Assembly: GCA_034189755.1 (NCBI GenBank)
Contig: JAXIHJ010000019.1
Span: 1 to 15,188, forward strand
Direction of reading: 5' to 3'
Length of the DNA: 15,188 nucleotides
Source of the DNA: JAXIHJ01 sp034189755
Lineage (GTDB): Bacteria; Planctomycetota; Phycisphaerae; SM23-33
The notes under the pieces were generated by a model. The model saw only the letters and a program-made list of their open reading frames with translations, had not been told where the DNA came from and did not search any database. Both the position numbers and the translations under genes were made by a program. Of the stretch, positions 8,081 through 14,898 are shown piece after piece. Within the stretch, counting starts at the first letter, position 1. Each line of letters begins with the position of its first letter.

Positions 8081-8325
8081 AGATGACCCGAAACCCCACT
8101 AAAGTTAATGTCCTCCTGGACAAACGGTTTTGTAACTATGCTCAATGTATCGGCAGTACAGGGCGCAACTTTAACTGTAACTTCGGAAATCGTTCCAGGC
8201 CAAGGGGGTTTGGGCGACAGGCTGCGGTGTAAATCATGGCCGGACAAGCCGGTATTTCTGCGGCCATGTGTGGCTTCGGGCCAAGGCGCCTCGCCGCGAT
8301 AAGGGCTAGCAGGAAGCTAATCGGG
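8081..8325. other. Intergenic stretch between response regulator and GGDEF/HD-GYP gene
   Basis: 245 bases with no confident gene. It holds an 8-base-pair inverted repeat (8235-8268), several smaller hairpins next to it, and an AGGAGG on the minus strand (8117-8112). On the minus strand one frame stays open for about 77 codons from a TAG near 8317 to a TGA at 8079-8077. That frame has no ATG and no ribosome site at a usable start, so I do not call it a gene. I see no clear promoter or terminator with a T-run. Confidence 0.5.
8235..8268. repeat. Perfect 8-bp inverted repeat (hairpin or operator)
   Basis: CATGGCCG (8235-8242) and CGGCCATG (8261-8268) are perfect inverted arms around an 18-base loop. 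A competing small hairpin, CCGG-ACAAG-CCGG, lies at 8240-8252. Two more small stems lie beside it: GCCA/TGGC at 8263-8274 and GGC-TTCGG-GCC at 8272-8282. There is no following T-run, so a classic intrinsic terminator is unlikely. An RNA structure between the two minus-strand genes or a protein-binding site are both possible. Confidence 0.55.
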
Positions 8326-8976
8326 TTACTTCAGGGCAACAATGCCCTTGCGAAGTGCATATTTGACCAGCGAGGTTTGATCGTGAATGCCCAGCTTTCG
8401 CATCAGGTGCAACCTGTGCGCGTCCACCGTCTTGACCGACAGGCCCAGATCGTCGGCGGCCTGGCGGTTTGTCTTGCCCTCGGCAACCAACTGAAGCACC
8501 TGGCGCTCCCGTGCGGTGAGCTTGTCATGCGGGTCTGTTTCACCGCGAGCGATGCGCACAAGGATATCCTTGGGAACATTTGGACCAAGGTACAACTGTC
8601 CTCCGGCGACCGTGCGCACCGCCTCGGCCAACTGTCCGGCGACTGCCTCTTTCAAGAGGTATCCCGACGCGCCGTTTTCCAGCGACTTGGTGATGAACTG
8701 CTCATCGTCGTGCATGGTCAGAATCAAAATGGCGGTGTTCTTGACCTTGTGCGACAGCTCCCAGCACAGGTCCAGGCCGTTTAGGCCCGGCATGGTAATA
8801 TCCAGCACGACAACATTCGGCCGCAGCGCCGATACCTGCTCGACGACCTTCAGGCCATCCCCGCACTGGCCGACGACACGCAACTCAGTATCGCGTGCAA
8901 TCAAGGCCGCCAGACCTTCCCGGACCATGGCGTGGTCATCCGCCAGAAAAACCGTGATCGTCCCGTTGTTTCCCAT
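8326..8976 (-). CDS. NarL/FixJ family response regulator
   Basis: DNA-binding partner of a two-component system. The receiver domain (1 to about 125) has the acidic pair Asp13-Asp14, phosphorylation site Asp59 in VLDITMPG, Thr87 and Lys109, so it should accept phosphate. A LuxR-type helix-turn-helix follows (about 148-210), with LTARERQVLQLVAEGKTN and LSVKTVDAHRLHLMRKL. Length 216 is normal for the family. I chose ATG 8976, preceded by GGGGGA at good spacing. An in-frame TTG at 9009 would add eleven residues with no homology signal. The gene is divergent from the triple-PAS histidine kinase at 9319, its most likely partner, as NarL-type regulators pair with HisKA_3 kinases. A candidate promoter lies at 9092-9121. 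Targets are unknown; the adjacent GGDEF/HD-GYP gene and self-regulation are reasonable guesses. Confidence 0.95.
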   Translation of the reverse strand: MGNNGTITVFLADDHAMVREGLAALIARDTELRVVGQCGDGLKVVEQVSALRPNVVVLDITMPGLNGLDLCWELSHKVKNTAILILTMHDDEQFITKSLENGASGYLLKEAVAGQLAEAVRTVAGGQLYLGPNVPKDILVRIARGETDPHDKLTARERQVLQLVAEGKTNRQAADDLGLSVKTVDAHRLHLMRKLGIHDQTSLVKYALRKGIVALK

Positions 8977-9091
8977 TCCGTCCCCCAACCCCGACACGAA
9001 GCCCGTCAACAGCCGCTACGGCAAACATCAGCCTGTTGCCCAGGCTCCGTCTCAATCTGAAGAAAGGGCGGTAGTTTATCTCTGGAACTGA

Positions 9092-9121
9092 ATTTTATCT
9101 TTTGACGAGTAGGGCCGACAA
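9092..9121 (-). promoter_or_regulatory. Candidate promoter for the response regulator
   Basis: On the minus strand, TTGTCG (9121-9116) and TAAAAT (9097-9092) are 18 bases apart. The -10 element matches TATAAT at five of six positions, the -35 at three or four. It would give a leader of roughly 110 bases before ATG 8976. Found by eye. Confidence 0.4.
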
Positions 9122-9146
9122 GGAAAAAATAAAAAGCAAACGTCCT

Positions 9147-9162
9147 GCATGCGCAATGCGCA
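9147..9162. promoter_or_regulatory. Tandem TGCGCA palindromes, possible operator
   Basis: Two copies of the self-complementary hexamer TGCGCA (9150-9155 and 9157-9162) are separated by one base. They overlap a third palindrome, GCATGC (9147-9152). They lie between the divergent candidate promoters of the regulator and kinase. This is a typical place for a dimeric regulator to bind, though by itself it is a short pattern that could arise by chance. Confidence 0.35.
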
Positions 9163-9219
9163 CCTTTCTCTCCGCGTCGAAGCCCTGTTGGCCGGGAATC
9201 AACCGGGTAATCAAAAGAC

Positions 9220-9247
9220 CTGACACGGCCACTTGTTTTGTTAAAAT
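9220..9247 (+). promoter_or_regulatory. Candidate sigma70-type promoter for the histidine kinase
   Basis: CTGACA (9220-9225) and TAAAAT (9242-9247) are 16 bases apart, each matching the consensus at five of six positions. The start of transcription would be near 9254, about 65 bases before the chosen ATG 9319. This also argues against the earlier in-frame TTG at 9238, which would lie upstream of the transcript start. Confidence 0.5.
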
Positions 9248-9318
9248 GGAGGCATCGTATTGATAAAACAATGTCGAACTCGCAGTTCGGGTGTTTTTGT
9301 CCTCAAAAGGGGCCTGTC

Positions 9319-11214
9319 ATGGCAAAGAAACAAACCTCTCGAACCGGCCGGAAGGAGAAGGATCTGGAAACTCTCCGGCGCCGCGCGTCAGAGCTGGAAT
9401 CACTCAGCCGGCGGCTCGAACAAACTCAAGCGGCCCTCAAGGCCAGCCAGGAAACCATTAGGGCCTTGCTCGACGCCACGCCTGACCGCGCTATGCTGCT
9501 GGATACTACCGGCAAGGTCCTGGCGATAAATGAGGCTGCCGCCACGAGCCTTGGCGGCCCGGCGTCCAGGTTCATCGGGAAGTCCGCGCTGGACCTGCTG
9601 CCGCCGGAGCTGGCCGGGCAAAGAAAAAAAATGTTCGATGAGGCCCGAAAAGATCTGGCCGCCGGAAAGCCTGTTCACCACGAAGACCAGCGGGACGGCA
9701 GATGGCTGGCCAGTACCCTCTACCCGGTCCACGACAAAAATGGCCGGATAAGACAGTTCGCCCTCTTCAGCCGGGATATCACCAAGCAGAAGCGAACGGA
9801 AGAAGCACTGCGGAAATCGGAACTGCTGTACCGCACAACCATCGATGCAATGGACGACCCCATCCATGTCGTCGAGCCAGACCTGCGGTTTACTTTATTC
9901 AACAGGACTTTCCAAAAATGGTGCAAGCAGTTGGGTCTGGAAACTGAGGCGATCGGTCGGCACGTCTTTGATTTTTTTCCCTTCCTGACGGACAAAGTGC
10001 ACCAGGCATATCGCCGGGTTCTTGAGACCGGCCTGACCGTTAACATCGAGGAAACCGTTACCGTCGGCGACAAAGAGATCATCACCGAAGTACGAAAGAC
10101 CCCTGTCATGGAAGGCGGGAAGGTCGCCCGGATTATCACCACCGTTCGCGACATCACCGAGCGCACGCGGACCCGGCAGGCTCTCCAGCAGACCAAGGAA
10201 AGGCTTCAGTCCACCATCGACAATACCTGGGACATAATTTTCCAGATCGACCTGAAGGGCAACTTCACATTTGCCAACAAGGCGGCTGAGATGATTACCG
10301 GCTATCCGGTGCGGCGCCTGTTGCACAGGAACGTGCGTGGCTTGATCGCACCGGAGTATCAGGAGACCGCTTCCAACAGGCTAAAGGACCGAATTGCCGA
10401 AAAGCCGCTCGGGCAGCCGTTCGTTTTGGAAATTATCCGTAGTGACGGCCGGCGTGTTCCTTTGGAGCTGACCACGACCGGCGTTTACCGCAACGGCAAG
10501 CTGGTTGCATCACAAGGCATCGCCCGCGACGTTACGGAGCGGAAACGCGCCGAAGAGAACCTCCGGGCCGCTCATCGAAAACTTATGACGATACGGGAAG
10601 ATGAGCGCAAGCGGCTGGCGATCGAGCTGCACGACTCGATCGGTCAAAGTCTCGTGGCGATGCAGTTGGCCATCGACAACATCCTCGCCGAAAGCAGAGC
10701 CTCGAAGCTTGAGGGCCTAAGCAGCCATCTGGTCCGGGCCAGCGAAAAGTGCAATTCGCTTATCCGTGAGGTTCGGGGCATCTGCCACGGGCTGTACCCG
10801 CCGACACTGGAATCATTGGGACTCTACGCAGCCCTCAAGCAGCTTGCCGGCGATTGCCGGATACATACCAAAGTCAACGTAAAGTGCCCCAAAAAACTCA
10901 TGGCTGTCCGGCTGGGCGACGAAGTGGAAATAGCCTTGTTCCGCATCGCGCAGGAAGCCTTGCAGAACGCGCTTCGGCACGGACAAGGCGATGAGGTTAA
11001 GATTCACCTGAGGCTCGATAAGGCCGACCTGCTGGAGTTATCACTCTGCGACAACGGGACGGGCTTCGAGCCGGAAGATGTCGCAGGCGACGGCCTCGGC
11101 CTAAACGCCATGACAGAACGTGCACAGGCTATCGGAGGGACGTTGAATATCTCCTCCAAGCCGGGCCGTACCTGCATAACCGTAAATGTTCCGGTTAAGG
11201 GCCTGAGCCGGTAG
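9319..11214 (+). CDS. Soluble triple-PAS sensor histidine kinase (NarX-type, HisKA_3)
   Basis: A 631-residue kinase with no membrane segment, so it should sense a cytoplasmic signal. An N-terminal coiled coil (about 13-50) precedes three PAS domains at about 48-158, 165-285 and 292-410, each ending in a DIT- or DVT-type motif (DITKQKR, DITERTR, DVTERKR). The HisKA_3 dimerisation domain follows, with ERKRLAIELHDSIGQSL and phospho-acceptor His438. The ATPase domain has the N-box (Asn550 in QEALQNALRH), DNGTG at 578-582 and GLGL at 592-595. All catalytic boxes look intact. ATG 9319 is chosen because AAGGGG lies six bases upstream; in-frame starts at 9238 (TTG) and 9271 (ATG) lack suitable ribosome sites. 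Divergent from the NarL-type regulator, the expected phosphate acceptor. No haem or flavin ligand can be assigned to the PAS domains by eye, so the signal is unknown. Confidence 0.94.
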   Translation: MAKKQTSRTGRKEKDLETLRRRASELESLSRRLEQTQAALKASQETIRALLDATPDRAMLLDTTGKVLAINEAAATSLGGPASRFIGKSALDLLPPELAGQRKKMFDEARKDLAAGKPVHHEDQRDGRWLASTLYPVHDKNGRIRQFALFSRDITKQKRTEEALRKSELLYRTTIDAMDDPIHVVEPDLRFTLFNRTFQKWCKQLGLETEAIGRHVFDFFPFLTDKVHQAYRRVLETGLTVNIEETVTVGDKEIITEVRKTPVMEGGKVARIITTVRDITERTRTRQALQQTKERLQSTIDNTWDIIFQIDLKGNFTFANKAAEMITGYPVRRLLHRNVRGLIAPEYQETASNRLKDRIAEKPLGQPFVLEIIRSDGRRVPLELTTTGVYRNGKLVASQGIARDVTERKRAEENLRAAHRKLMTIREDERKRLAIELHDSIGQSLVAMQLAIDNILAESRASKLEGLSSHLVRASEKCNSLIREVRGICHGLYPPTLESLGLYAALKQLAGDCRIHTKVNVKCPKKLMAVRLGDEVEIALFRIAQEALQNALRHGQGDEVKIHLRLDKADLLELSLCDNGTGFEPEDVAGDGLGLNAMTERAQAIGGTLNISSKPGRTCITVNVPVKGLSR

Positions 11215-11316
11215 GCATGCGGCCGGTGCGGGGCTTGCCGAGGCGCCCGCATTAGGGTAAAACCACACGCTCTCCGTTAAGACGCCACTTACATCACGAC
11301 AGGAAAAGGAGCCGCT

Positions 11317-11991
11317 TTGGACGCTTTGATCTTCGACTTTGACGGCGTGGTGGTGGATTCCGAGCCTATTCACCTGGCATGTTTTCGGCACGTGCTGGCC
11401 TCGCGCGGCCTGCAACTGACGCGAGAGGATTACTACGGCAAATATCTCGGCTACGACGATCACGACTGTTTTCTCGCGGCGCTGCACGACCAGGGCGCCT
11501 CATCCGGCGAGCAGGAAATTACAAAGATGATCGCTGAGAAGTCGGCGCTCGTTAAAGAGGCGCTCAGCAAATCCATAGAGCCAATGCCCGGTGCGGTGGA
11601 GTTGATCCGTTCGGCGGCGGACCAGGGGCTGCCCGTGGCGGTTTGCTCCGGCGCGCTGCGGCAGGAGATCGAGCTGGCCGCACAGGCCGTCGGCGTGCGG
11701 GACTGCTTCGCAACAATCATATCAGCCGAGGACGTCCCACGCGGCAAGCCCGACCCGGCAGGATATGTCCTGGCAGCCCGAAAACTCGCCGAGCTTCTCG
11801 GCCGGGCCGTCAGGCCGGGCCGCTGCGTCGTTATCGAGGACAGCCCGGCCGGCATCGACGCCGCACACGCCGCCGGCATGAAGGTGCTCGCCGTTACCAA
11901 CTCCTACCCACGCGACGTACTTGCAGCAGCCGACAAAATCGTCGATTCGCTGGTGGGAACCACGGCTGCCTCGCTGGAAGAGCTTTTATAA
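11317..11991 (+). CDS. HAD superfamily hydrolase, beta-phosphoglucomutase-like
   Basis: A 224-residue cytoplasmic HAD enzyme acting on a small phosphorylated molecule. Motif I is DFDGVVVDSEP with nucleophile Asp7 and acid/base Asp9. Motif II has Ser111 in VCSG, motif III Lys144 in RGKPDP, and motif IV Glu174-Asp175 in IEDSPAG. Residues about 17-85 form the helical cap. The DSPAGI motif is shared by beta-phosphoglucomutases and sugar-phosphate phosphatases such as the GPP/YniC/YfbT types, so the substrate cannot be fixed. The start is TTG 11317 with AAGGAG five bases upstream; the DFDGV motif follows after only six residues, so no earlier start is needed. It lies 102 bases after the kinase on the same strand and may be read through from it. 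It converges with the glycosyltransferase, with 16 bases between the two stops. Confidence 0.93.
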   Translation: MDALIFDFDGVVVDSEPIHLACFRHVLASRGLQLTREDYYGKYLGYDDHDCFLAALHDQGASSGEQEITKMIAEKSALVKEALSKSIEPMPGAVELIRSAADQGLPVAVCSGALRQEIELAAQAVGVRDCFATIISAEDVPRGKPDPAGYVLAARKLAELLGRAVRPGRCVVIEDSPAGIDAAHAAGMKVLAVTNSYPRDVLAAADKIVDSLVGTTAASLEELL

Positions 11992-12007
11992 TTGTATAAT
12001 TGATTTA

Positions 12008-13159
12008 TCAACGGAGGATTCGTCGATACACCTGTTCGATCTGCTCGACCATGCGTTTGTGATCGAACTTCTCAAGGCAGCGTGTTCGTCCGGCTGCGCC
12101 GAGGCGCCGGCGGAGCTGCGCCGAATCGGCCAGTGTCTCGATGGCCAGCTTCAGGCCGGCGATATCCTTCGGCGGCAGCAGTATGCCAGTTTCCGAATCG
12201 ACCACCTCGGCTGCCCCGTCCACGTCGAAGCTGACGACGCACTTGCCGGCTAGCATCGCCTGAGGCAGCGTGCGGGCCAGGCCCTCCCGCAGCGAACAAT
12301 GCACCAATACGTCAGTGGCGTGCATGACCGCCGGTATCTTATCCGGCGGCAGCAGGCCCGTAAGGTGGCACCGCCCCCTCAGGCCTCGCTGAAATATCTC
12401 CGCCTCGATGTCCCGCCGCAGCCGGCCGTCGCCCACCAGACAAAAGTGTACGCGGTCGTTTTCGATTTGCCCGGCTGCGGCCAGCAGAAAATCGTGCCCT
12501 TTAAGCTCAGCCAGGCGTGAAACTTGCGTTACCAGCACGTCGTCGTCGGCAAGGTGCATTTCGGCCCGCAGCTCATCTGCCAGCGGCGGACGCTCCAGAA
12601 ACGCCGAAACCTCCACGCCGCTGTAGATTGTAGTGAACTGTTCCGCCCTGCCCACGCCGGCGGCCAATGCCTGCCGCGTCATCGCGTCGGCTACGGATAT
12701 AATCGCGTCGCTGCGATTCGTCGCCTGCCGCTCCAGCGATACGTACAGCCGGTTACGCCACCATCGCTCATACGGGTGAAACGGCAGGCCGTGGATGGTG
12801 TGCACGATCTTCATGCCGCCGACGGCCGCGGCGGCCTTGCGGGCGAGTATGCCCGCCTTGGACGAATGCGTATGGACCACGTCCGGCTTAAGCTCCCGCA
12901 GCAGCCTAACGAGCCGGCGGCAGGCCCGCCAATCCCGCAGCGGGTGAATCTCGCGCCGCATCGAAGCCAGCTCGACCACCCTGTAGCCGCCGGCTTCGGC
13001 CCGCGTCATCAGCTCGCCTTCAGGCCCGAGCGGCGGGCCTGTTATCAGCGTTACGTCGTGCCCACGGGCACGGAGGCCTGCACACGTCAGGATGGTGTTT
13101 TCCTGCGCCCCGCCGAGTATCAGCCGCGTGATAACGTGAACGATCTTCATCACCAACAT
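12008..13159 (-). CDS. GT4-family glycosyltransferase
   Basis: A retaining GT-B glycosyltransferase of 383 residues, using a nucleotide sugar to build a glycan or glycolipid, probably at the cytoplasmic face. The N-terminal domain begins KIVHVITRLILGGAQENT, with the GGAQ loop typical of GT4, and continues with HTHSSKAG and TIHGLPFHP. The C-terminal domain has VSRLAELKGHDFLL, LVGDGRLR and SLREGLARTLPQAML. In the usual E-x7-E nucleotide-sugar motif the first Glu is 292, but the second position is Gln300. The frame is open far upstream to 13717, but that part lies antisense to murJ and is not coding. Four start codons in a row (ATG TTG GTG ATG, 13159-13148) follow AAGGGG, so the exact start is uncertain; ATG 13150 fits homologue starts equally well. 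Divergent from murJ; an envelope glycan role is plausible. The sugar and acceptor are unknown. Confidence 0.92.
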   Translation of the reverse strand: MLVMKIVHVITRLILGGAQENTILTCAGLRARGHDVTLITGPPLGPEGELMTRAEAGGYRVVELASMRREIHPLRDWRACRRLVRLLRELKPDVVHTHSSKAGILARKAAAAVGGMKIVHTIHGLPFHPYERWWRNRLYVSLERQATNRSDAIISVADAMTRQALAAGVGRAEQFTTIYSGVEVSAFLERPPLADELRAEMHLADDDVLVTQVSRLAELKGHDFLLAAAGQIENDRVHFCLVGDGRLRRDIEAEIFQRGLRGRCHLTGLLPPDKIPAVMHATDVLVHCSLREGLARTLPQAMLAGKCVVSFDVDGAAEVVDSETGILLPPKDIAGLKLAIETLADSAQLRRRLGAAGRTRCLEKFDHKRMVEQIEQVYRRILR

Positions 13160-13205
13160 CGTCCCCTTCACGGGTTTATCCGTCAAGTCCGAGGGTGTTA
13201 GCGCT

Positions 13206-13233
13206 TTGCGTTTTTCGCCCGTTGCGTCATAAT
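13206..13233 (+). promoter_or_regulatory. Candidate promoter placing the murJ transcript start at its GTG
   Basis: TTGCGT (13206-13211) and CATAAT (13228-13233) are 16 bases apart. The -10 element matches TATAAT at five of six positions; the -35 is weaker. The expected transcription start, seven or eight bases after the -10, falls on or next to GTG 13241, so the message could be leaderless. Confidence 0.4.
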
Positions 13234-13240
13234 CGCCTGC

Positions 13241-14866
13241 GTGAACCAGAAGGTCCATTCCGAGCGTGAGCACTTTTTCGGCGCTGCGAAGATCGTCGCC
13301 TCGCTGACCATGTTGTCCCGCGTATTGGGGCTGGTTCGCGACATGGTCATTGTGCCTCTTGGCTCGGCCGTGCTGGCCGACAGGTTCTGGACCGCCTTTT
13401 CCGTGCCGAACCTCTTTCGCCGCCTGTTCGGCGAGGGGGCCATATCTGCGGCGTTCGTGCCTGTTTTTACCGAAGTGGCCGAGTCTGAAGGTTGGGACCG
13501 TGCCCGGCTCGTCCTGGCCAATGTCGCCGGCATTCTCGCGGCGGTGCTGGGCGGGCTTGTCGTGTTGATCGAACTGGGCCTCTGGGCGGCGTGGACCGTA
13601 TGGGGCGATGAGTGGACGCGACTGGTACTGCTGCAACTGACCGGGCTGATGCTGCCTTTCATGTTTACCGTTTGCCTGCTGGCGCTCGGCTCGGCGGCGC
13701 TGAACTGCCGCGGGCACTTCGCATATCCGGCCTTCGCGCCGATTATCCTGAACGTCGGGCTGATCGTTACCGCCGGCCTTTTCGCCCCGGCCCTGGCCCG
13801 GTACGACGCTCAGCAGTTTTACATCATCGCGCTGGGTCTTTTAGCTACGGGGCTGGTGCAGCTTGTCGGGGTCATATGGCTGTTGAGGCGTGCAGGCCTG
13901 GCGGCTGTGCCCAGGCTCCGGCCTGTACTGGCCGAGACAAAGAAGATTGCGAGGCTCATGGCCCCAATGGTCATACCGTTGAGCATACTGCAACTGTCGG
14001 CCTTTGCGGACCGGCTGCTGGCGCTGATCTTCACAGCGACGGCCCGGTATCCTTCCCTGCCGCTGCGCGACGGCATTGTCCGCTGCCTCTACGCAGCCAA
14101 CCGCCTCTATCAACTGCCCCTGGGCGTGCTGGCGATTTCCATCGCCACGGTCGTTTTCCCGCTGTTCAGCCGTTACGCCGCCCGTAACGATACCGGCGCC
14201 CTGCGCAGCGCGACCAACCGCGCGTTGAGGCTGGGGGCGTTTCTGGGCATACCCGCTGGCACGGCGCTGATCCTGCTGGCCGGGCCGGCGACGGCGATGA
14301 TCTTCCAGCGAAAGAACTTCACTGCGTTCGATACGGCCCGTGCAGCCTTCATATTACAGATGTACTGTCTGGGCATGTGGGCATACTTCTGGAACCACGT
14401 GCTGCTGCGGGCGTTCTTCGCCCAGAAGGATACCCGCACACCGCTGATCCTGTCGGTCATACTGGCGGGCGTTAACCTGCTGCTGGTCGTCGTCGGCATC
14501 TTTACGCCTTTACGGGGCGGCGCTATAGGCCTGGCGACGGCGGTAACGTCGTCGGTAAATGCGATCGTGCTGCTCGGTGTGCTTCACAGGCGATGGGGCG
14601 GCATCGGCGGCGGCGACCTGGTCGGCAGCGCAGCCCGTTCGCTGCTGGCGTGCATGGTGATGGCCGTGGTCCTGGTTCTGCTTCGATGGCAACTCGCCCA
14701 GGCCGCGGCGGCCGACTGGCTTATCCTTCTCGCCTGCGTGCCGGCTGGGGCAGCGGCGTTTCTGCTGGCCGCACGATTACTGCGAGCACCCGAGCTGGCT
14801 GAACTGTGGGGCGCACTGCGCAAAGGCGCGGATGAAACTACACACCAGGCAGGCCGCAACGTATAA
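13241..14866 (+). CDS. murJ: Lipid II flippase MurJ (MviN)
   Basis: Polytopic inner-membrane protein that flips lipid II, the peptidoglycan precursor, to the outer face of the membrane. The 541 residues contain about 14 hydrophobic helices, normal for MurJ in the MOP superfamily. The conserved N-terminal block is present: Ser26-Arg27 and Arg33 in LSRVLGLVRD, Asp47, Arg60-Arg61 in PNLFRR and Glu65. These align with E. coli Ser17-Arg18, Arg24, Asp39, Arg52-Arg53 and Glu57, so the transporter should work. The start is GTG 13241. No ribosome site precedes it, and a promoter-like -10 ends eight bases before it. ATG 13310 would cut the conserved first helix. Divergent from the glycosyltransferase with 81 bases between starts; nadA begins 32 bases downstream and is probably co-transcribed. 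Confidence 0.95.
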   Translation: MNQKVHSEREHFFGAAKIVASLTMLSRVLGLVRDMVIVPLGSAVLADRFWTAFSVPNLFRRLFGEGAISAAFVPVFTEVAESEGWDRARLVLANVAGILAAVLGGLVVLIELGLWAAWTVWGDEWTRLVLLQLTGLMLPFMFTVCLLALGSAALNCRGHFAYPAFAPIILNVGLIVTAGLFAPALARYDAQQFYIIALGLLATGLVQLVGVIWLLRRAGLAAVPRLRPVLAETKKIARLMAPMVIPLSILQLSAFADRLLALIFTATARYPSLPLRDGIVRCLYAANRLYQLPLGVLAISIATVVFPLFSRYAARNDTGALRSATNRALRLGAFLGIPAGTALILLAGPATAMIFQRKNFTAFDTARAAFILQMYCLGMWAYFWNHVLLRAFFAQKDTRTPLILSVILAGVNLLLVVVGIFTPLRGGAIGLATAVTSSVNAIVLLGVLHRRWGGIGGGDLVGSAARSLLACMVMAVVLVLLRWQLAQAAAADWLILLACVPAGAAAFLLAARLLRAPELAELWGALRKGADETTHQAGRNV

Positions 14867-14898
14867 CATATAGTCAGACAGAGTTGGAGTTGTGCAAA

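Noticed and set aside
8108..8302. 64-codon plus-strand open frame in the intergenic region
   Set aside because: No ribosome site and no recognisable motif; it overlaps the hairpin cluster and opposes the direction of both neighbours.
8977..9009. TTG start adding 11 residues to the response regulator
   Set aside because: No ribosome site, non-family residues; ATG 8976 has GGGGGA at good spacing and gives normal family length.
9238..9318. Earlier TTG and ATG starts for the histidine kinase
   Set aside because: The TTG lies inside the candidate promoter; the ATG at 9271 has GGAGG 18 bases away, too far. ATG 9319 has a proper site.
11228..11260. Possible terminator after the histidine kinase
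   Set aside because: GCGGG and CCCGC can pair, but the stem is short, imperfect and not followed by a T-run.
11987..12002. Tandem TATAATTG repeat at the convergent gene ends
   Set aside because: Two 8-base copies in AT-rich DNA over the HAD stop codon; it forms no terminator hairpin and is most simply chance, although TATAAT looks like a -10 box. No -35 or gene follows it.
13160..13717. Upstream extension of the glycosyltransferase frame (about 186 codons)
   Set aside because: This part lies antisense to the conserved N-terminal half of murJ, is rich in Arg, Gln and His, and precedes a normal GT4 N-terminus with its own ribosome site.
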